A stretch of DNA of 64,000 nt from Megaleporinus macrocephalus. Its lineage: Eukaryota; Chordata; Actinopteri; Characiformes; Anostomidae. Location of the stretch: assembly GCA_021613375.1 (NCBI GenBank), contig CM038714.1, positions 42,187,623 to 42,251,622 of the forward strand, in the 5' to 3' direction. The notes under the pieces were generated by a model that worked only from the letters and a program-made list of their open reading frames with translations, searched no databases and was not told where the DNA came from. Made by a program: the position numbers and the translations under genes. Of this stretch, positions 58,860 through 64,000 are shown piece after piece; the first letter of the stretch is position 1; every line of letters begins with the position of its first letter.

Positions 58860-60060
58860 TCATTGGGGTTTTAAACGTTCTCCATGTTTTTCTCCTCTTG
58901 CTCGATTGCTACATTTGCATCTGGCAGTCTTTAGCTTCCACGCGGCCATGATGGAAAAGTCAGTCCCCATGCTGTGTTCTACCACTGGCTTTGTTTGCGC
59001 TGCTAACTGCAGCGCTGCTGGACTCCTCCAGTGAACCCAGATGGAGGAACCATATCCGGTGGCTGCTAGCAAACACCTTCTGTCCAGCACACACACACTC
59101 AAGTGCGGGCCGTCTGCGGCTGGAGGTGCTCCTTTTTAGTGCCCACATAAATCAGCGTGGATGAAATGCTCGGGAAACCTTTGAAACAACCAGCAAATTA
59201 CCTGCAATAAAATCTGACTGGTGTTCTGGCACCTCCAGTGCCGCCTCACAATGTGGGTTTTACACACTGGGTCCGCACTGAAGCCTCCAATTACGCTCCT
59301 GCTACTTTTTCCTGGTCCGTGCCGGTTATTAAAAGTAATAAACACAAGCGAGCGAGCGGCCGAAAGTGGGCCAGTCGCAGTTAGCCTCCGCCGTTCGCTC
59401 GTTTTTAGCGCCCGTTTTTCGAAAGCCACAGCCAGGTTCTTGTTGGACGCCCGAGCCTGGAAGCACTTTGAGGCGATCTGGAGCCTTTTGACGGGCCTGC
59501 TGTGAAATTAGACCTGAAGTGTTTATAAATTCCATTAGACTGTTTCTACTTTCCGTTTCTACCTCACTTAATAGCGAATTTCATCACATCTGTCAATCTG
59601 ACGTGAGGCCGAGAACGCCCCCAAAGTGCGCTTATTTGTTTAATGATATAAATAGAGAGTCTTAAAACAGAGAAGACCAAAAAAAGAAGAAGAAGAAGAA
59701 GGAGAAGCGAACGGTATGAATATGCCCGGCCTTAATCGCTCCTGGTAGCCGCGGGGCCTTGGTGGAGTTTTTCGAATAACAACAAAAACGACTGCAGCTC
59801 TTGCATGTCAAGCGAGCGCAGGGAGATTATGATCAAACAAACCAGACAGTTCCAATGTGGACGCTGATGGAATCAAAGCGCTGGTGTGCTTTTTAATCAG
59901 CGCGCTGCTCGTCCCTAGGCTACAGCTGACACCGCTTTGCTCCTCATCCTCAAATTGCTCTTCTCCAAGGAAGACTCCTGGCTGCTTGAACAGCATGTGG
60001 TACAGAGGCTCTGTGAAAGTAGCTACTTGACCACGTTTTGTAACATGCTTCCAGCATTGT
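58860..60060. other. GC-richer repeat-poor island
   Basis: Complex text with CpGs, for example 59,140-59,520. Overlapping open frames on both strands (up to 97 codons) lack recognisable domains. A (GAA)n lies inside. Candidate conserved non-coding sequence. Confidence 0.25.
59683..59706. repeat. (GAA)n microsatellite
   Basis: About seven GAA units on the plus strand, preceded by A runs. Confidence 0.9.
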
Positions 60061-60064
60061 AAAG

Positions 60065-60690
60065 CAAAAGTTCAGCCAGAAATATAATTTACACAGTTTT
60101 GCCCTGACCGCAGACGTAGTCAGCCAGCCAAGGCATGTTTAGTTTCGCGTTGGGACGACAAGGCTAACAGCTAACAAGTAATGGAAACGCTTAGCCACTA
60201 ATTAGCATCGTGTAAACTGCATCGAGACGTTAAATAGACATGCCTATGTGGTTTATGACATGACTTGCTATATGGACTTTATTTGAAGGCTACCTATGTA
60301 GGGACTTCGTACCGCGTCCACAAGCTGTAAGCGTCTTTCAAAAGTAATACGTTTCTGTCTTATACACTATTCACTTCAGACCACTCTGAATAAGTGTGTA
60401 TCAGTAATTGCCTACTGCATGCTTTTTGAAAATATTAGTGGAACTCCCCATTTTAAACAATATGGCTATAGTTTTAAGGGTTTTAAGGTCCAATGTTTTA
60501 AGATTATTAGTTTAAATGATTCCAACATGAATGAAAAGTTTCAACAGAATGTTAACCAGTAGAACAGAATCAGGGTCATATAGGCATCTACATATCATGT
60601 TGTAGATATTTACTGAAGTAACTTACTAACCAGCTAGCTCATAATACCACTTTGTATCTCAAGTGGCAATAGTAAGTTAATCTGTGATTG
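60065..60690 (+). repeat. Dispersed family Y, long copy 2
   Basis: The 5' part (aatttacacagttttgccct, gtagtcagccagccaaggca, gctaacagctaacaagtaat) and the 3' part shared with 57540-57888 suggest a family of at least 600 bp. No terminal inverted repeats or coding sequence were seen, so its class is unknown. Confidence 0.75.
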
Positions 60691-60844
60691 TTTTCCATTG
60701 GTTCAGCATGAGAGGATGAGGCATAAGTGTTAATGAGCAGCTTGTGCCCTAATGTTATGAAGTACATGACTTTGCATTGGCATATAGGGTCTTAAACTGA
60801 AGTGACATTTGTTCAGTTGATAACACTGTTATGAAGCATGTACT

Positions 60845-60930
60845 TGATACAGACAAATATGTATGGAAATATATAAGTTCTTAGATTCTCCAACTAAAGC
60901 GATTGTTTCCATACATATTTGTCTGTATCA
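60845..60930. repeat. Perfect 25-bp inverted repeat with 36-bp loop
   Basis: Arms 60845-60869 (starting tgatacagacaaatatg) and 60906-60930 (ending catatttgtctgtatca) are exact reverse complements over 25 bases. Pairing stops sharply at the outer edge. A transcript would form a fully paired hairpin of about 86 nt. Confidence 0.95.
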
Positions 60931-61099
60931 CTTCACTTTGAGGTCATCTTTGATGGGCCCGATATGGTATCTGGTGGCCTCTAAGTTCTTATAAAGTCTT
61001 ATAAACACAGCATGTCAGTTACTTCATAAAAATCCGATGTCAACTTTTGAATATTGATAGAAGTTGTTCATGAATGTTCATGTAATAGACCAATTGGGA

Positions 61100-61360
61100 G
61101 TGGACGCCGCATGTGCGTGAACATTGCGGTGGTAGAAAAATAGCAGAAACAAGTGGAATCAAACGGGCAAGATCTGTGGAACAATTACAAAAGTGTTTTG
61201 TTGTACTGTTGGGTGTCAGATAAAAATGGAAAAACAAATTACCTTCATTTTTATAGATTACCATCGTCAAACGCCCTTTGAGGCAAAAGAGAAAGACAAT
61301 GCTTGTGTCTGTGTTTATGTATTTCCCATCCAGACATAACAGCTCCAGCATGACCCTGCA
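61100..61360 (+). pseudogene. THAP-domain-like relic
   Basis: Around 61,198-61,300 the plus strand reads, in shifting frames, CFVVLLGVR or CCTVGCQIK, then ITFIFIDYHRQTPFEAK. The THAP zinc finger has C-x(2-4)-C early on, then an F-(H/Y)RLP segment, and later F-EAKRR--W. The resemblance (Cys pair, F-x-IDYHRQ in place of FYRLPSS, PFEAK) suggests a decayed THAP domain. Many fish copies derive from P-element-like transposases. Frameshifts occur after gaggcaaaag. The downstream Cys/His pair is not visible. The antisense 103-codon frame is a shadow. Confidence 0.4.
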
Positions 61361-61910
61361 GTGTCTAGCCTACATTAGAGCTTGAATGTAAAAAAACTAA
61401 AATCGTCTATGCAGTTAATAGAGGGCATACTGTATTAGCCCTACAGATAACTGCCACAGCAGTTAGTCCTACTGCAGGAAATAACTAGAAGATGCTGGGT
61501 TTCTCCACAAGTTATATGAAGATGTCCAGCCTATTAGGTGGATCCTTGGCCTGTTGACTCCACCAGTATGTACAGGTCAGGAAACTTCACCTCACTGCAA
61601 GTGTTAGCTTATTAATGTTATTAATGACCACCTGTCTATTGCTGGCAAACTTTAAAATAACTGGAGAAGGTGTCCAGATGATCAGTATCGCTATACGCCT
61701 ACACCAGTTAAGCATAACTCTGTTAACAGACACAAAAATTAAATGTACTCACATAATATTATTCACATTATCACTTATGCATGAGTTCTAAGTATGTTTA
61801 CAGAATGTTTTAATAAATTACCCTGTAATCTCTAATAATACTAAGTATAATAAGAAGTATTTCACTTTTTCAAAGGCTGCCATTACTCTGTTTAGCTATG
61901 CAACATACTT

Positions 61911-61911
<1 letters not shown>
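61361..61911. other. No gene recognised
   Basis: AT-leaning unique sequence without exon or bounded repeat. Confidence 0.4.

Positions 61912-61987
<76 letters not shown>
61912..61987. repeat. (AT)n microsatellite, 76 bp
   Basis: Pure AT dinucleotides. Confidence 0.98.
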
Positions 61988-61990
<3 letters not shown>

Positions 61991-62451
61991 GATAATAGTC
62001 AGGTAAAAACTGAGAGCCCAGGAAAAAAAAATGTGCTTTTCAGCCACACAAATAAACATGAAAACTATCAGAAGTGTCTTTTTGTAGTGTGCTAGTATTT
62101 GAAAAGGTTTGTCATGTATCCAAAGCTTATTTCCTCCAGCTTGCTTAGATGGGGCCATCTGGAAGCAAGTAGTAAAACTTTTAAGGTCAGACTCTAAGCG
62201 CCAAAGCTCAAAGTCAGGCATGGAGACTCCATATGCTGGGGACACTGCTGCTGCAGTGTGTGTGAAGCCCATCTCATCTACGTTTGTTTATTCGTTTGAG
62301 GCACTGATTGTGCGTTGAGGTCGTTTCAGCACAAGTTGCAATACAGTAAGCTGCCCAATCAGTACCAGCTAGTTTCAACATCACTCAGGATGACATTCCA
62401 AAAGTTCTTTGGACCGGTATCTGGGGTTTTTACATAATCTGTATTATCCAT

Positions 62452-62567
62452 TAGGGCTGGACGATATGGATCAAAAATAATATCTCAATATTTTTAGCTG
62501 AATGGCGATATACGATATATATCTCGATATTTTTTCTTCTCATGAGGCACTTAAAAACCCAGACCTA
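62452..62567. mobile_element. 116-bp hAT-type MITE with perfect 8-bp target duplication
   Basis: Left end tagggctggacgatatgg; right end aaaaacccagaccta, whose inverse is taggtctggg. Flanks are ttatccat at 62444-62451 and 62568-62575, identical at all 8 bases. The element sits directly against the tail of a reversed V-SINE. Confidence 0.85.
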
Positions 62568-62705
62568 TTATCCATCCATTATCTTCCACTTTATCTTTAT
62601 TTACTTTATTTACAATAGTCTGGAGCCAATCCCAGCATCATCGGGCGAAGGTGGGGTCCACCATGGACAGATCACCAGTCCATTGTTAATGAGCATGTGA
62701 GTACA
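62568..62705 (-). mobile_element. V-SINE-type retroposon, 3' part
   Basis: Reverse complement of the family 3' end: tail tccatccattatcttcca, then ggagccaatcccagcatcat, ggtggggtccaccatggaca and gatcaccagtccatt. An insertion of about 40 bp of T/A-rich text sits between the tail and the ggagccaatcc block. Head and centre are missing. Confidence 0.8.
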
Positions 62706-63298
62706 TGAGACCATGAAAAAGTTTAAAACATTAGATAAATATAACCACACTACACAAGGCCACACTTAGAAAGAGAATTCAATTCAACAAGAGAAAGACA
62801 GGATACTAAGACTCTTGCGATCCACTCAGGTTCTATCTTTTAAGGTTCAATCTGTTTTTCCATGTATGTTTCACATGTTAAAAAAGTTCAAACTAATTCC
62901 ACAGATCTCAAGTTCTAGGCCTACAAGTATGTAATACACAAATGACTGGCTCTGGTGAAAAACAGTGGTCCAAAAGAACATTTTCAACACCTGCCACGAG
63001 AACCTGTAACACATAACCCCCCAAAAAATCACACCCTTCAAAACTTTATGAAAGAAGAACTTATGAACAGAGCTGAATGTTTCTCATAATGTACTTGACA
63101 ATGATGTACGGCCCACATGCGAGTATAACATTGTGTGGTTTATGCATGAAACTCATTTTAATATCTCTCTTCAGATGGACTGCAGTAGTACAGTTTATGT
63201 AAACACACCTTTATCAGCTTCGGACAAGCGGACTGCTGCAGGTAGCCTACATGTGAGGGAAATGTGCGCTACCTGTGCAGGTACAGTGTAAATACTAC
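62706..63298. other. No gene recognised
   Basis: AT-leaning unique sequence. Confidence 0.4.
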
Positions 63299-63400
63299 AA
63301 TAATATCGTCGCTGTCCAATGAAAAACGTGCATCTCCATTTTTGTCAAATTCCTTTTTTTTGACATCTGTGATGCCCTTAAAGCATTTAGTTCATCCTTT
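63299..63400 (+). repeat. Dispersed family X, end fragment
   Basis: taatatcgtcgctgtccaat, gaaaaacgtgcatctccatt, tttgtcaaattcc: the same start as the copy at 45776. Confidence 0.6.
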
Positions 63401-63540
63401 TTTTTCTCTTTTCTTTCTTGTACTTTTAACGGGTTGTTGTTGCTTGTTTTTTGTCTTAAATAAGAAACCATTGACCTAAATAAGTAAGCTTTAGTTTATC
63501 CAGATTGTTTGTAAAATTAGTTTCTGGTTGCTACACGCGA

Positions 63541-63555
63541 TGACATCACTTCCGG
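63541..63555 (+). promoter_or_regulatory. CRE/ATF plus ETS composite motif
   Basis: TGACATCACTTCCGG joins a CRE-like TGACATCA to the ETS consensus ACTTCCGG, within CpG-bearing text (tttcgctcgcgggttttgcg). It resembles a core promoter, but no transcript can be inferred, and it may belong to the adjacent repeat. Confidence 0.35.
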
Positions 63556-63623
63556 TTTTCGCTCGCGGGTTTTGCGTGGAAGTTCGGCAGCGAAGAAAAG
63601 TGAGGTAGACATCAGTACATGGC

Positions 63624-63836
63624 GTGCGTCCAAAATCACCTACTTATTTACTGCTCAGTAGTGAAATCAGTAGGCGAGAACGGCTAGTATGTCTGAATAC
63701 TCAGTAGGTATCGAGTAGTAGGTGAACGGTACCCGGATGACCTACTGCAGCCATCAGCAGCCATAGTCAGCAACTCGAGCAGTACGTACTGACTCTAATC
63801 TAGTACCTACTGACTAGTAGGCAATTTCAGACGCAC
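63624..63836. mobile_element. Palindromic MITE, 213 bp
   Basis: Ends gtgcgtccaaaatcacctac and gtaggcaatttcagacgcac are inverted repeats matching at 16 of 20 bases, all four differences being transitions. The interior is rich in agtaggt and cctactgactagtagg-type inverted words, so the whole unit can fold back. No coding sequence. The target duplication is unclear. Confidence 0.8.
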
Positions 63837-64000
63837 CTATGGGCTCAACATTATCTTGCATAGTTGTAAAGCATCATAGAGGCAATGCTGTTAATCTGGT
63901 GTTAAAGCACATTGTAGTTCATATATTATCAATGATGATGTTTGTTAAGAGAAGGAGAGGAAATGTTGTGTACAGCTGTGTACATGCAATGCTATGTGCG

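Overview
The window reads as non-coding vertebrate DNA, almost certainly from a teleost fish. The grounds are a tRNA-headed V-SINE-type retroposon (three copies), Tc1-like transposon relics, many short hAT-type elements with 8-bp target duplications, LINE tails and six long pure (AT)n arrays. Several repeat families resemble ones I recall from otophysan fishes (characins, catfishes, electric fishes). That finer placement is memory-based and weak. I recognise no host protein-coding exon, no functional RNA gene and nothing prokaryotic. The long open frames lie in tandem repeats, (AT)n or pyrimidine tracts, or in decayed transposons. The stretch is best described as an intron or intergenic interval with a rich repeat history.

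Layout. 1-9.7 kb: a 50-bp duplication, a V-SINE, a possible hAT relic, a Tc1/mariner-type MITE, a gutted Tc1 transposon with an exact 71-bp internal duplication, and a LINE C-terminal fragment. 11-16.4 kb: hAT and LINE tails, then a hAT element that landed inside a Tc1-type element. 17.4-20.3 kb: an interrupted ~630-bp duplication that ends 40 bp before a 29-copy, 30-bp minisatellite. 22-26.4 kb: (AT)n arrays, hAT-type MITEs and a large fold-back element. 28-30.2 kb: a LINE tail and a four-copy degenerate tandem repeat. 30.2-32.8 kb: repeat-poor sequence. 32.8-33.4 kb: two adjacent SINEs. 34.5-40.2 kb: repeat-poor islands, a degenerate minisatellite and an 803-bp fold-back element with a nested palindrome. 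40.8-44.7 kb: a hAT MITE with (AT)n starting in its target duplication, then 1.5 kb of almost pure pyrimidine. 44.7-53.3 kb: a GC-richer island, a 38-bp degenerate minisatellite, and a hAT element carrying a 36-bp minisatellite. 56-64 kb: more hAT MITEs, two unnamed dispersed families, a perfect 25-bp hairpin, a THAP-like relic, and a MITE embedded in a SINE tail.

Nothing here works together as a pathway. What stands out is how the mobile elements nest and seed tandem repeats, plus three near-perfect RFX-type X-box palindromes within 9 kb (35.9, 39.4 and 44.8 kb), each in repeat-poor, possibly conserved sequence. All identities come from reading the sequence. No alignment or database search was run, and repeat-family names are given only at superfamily level.
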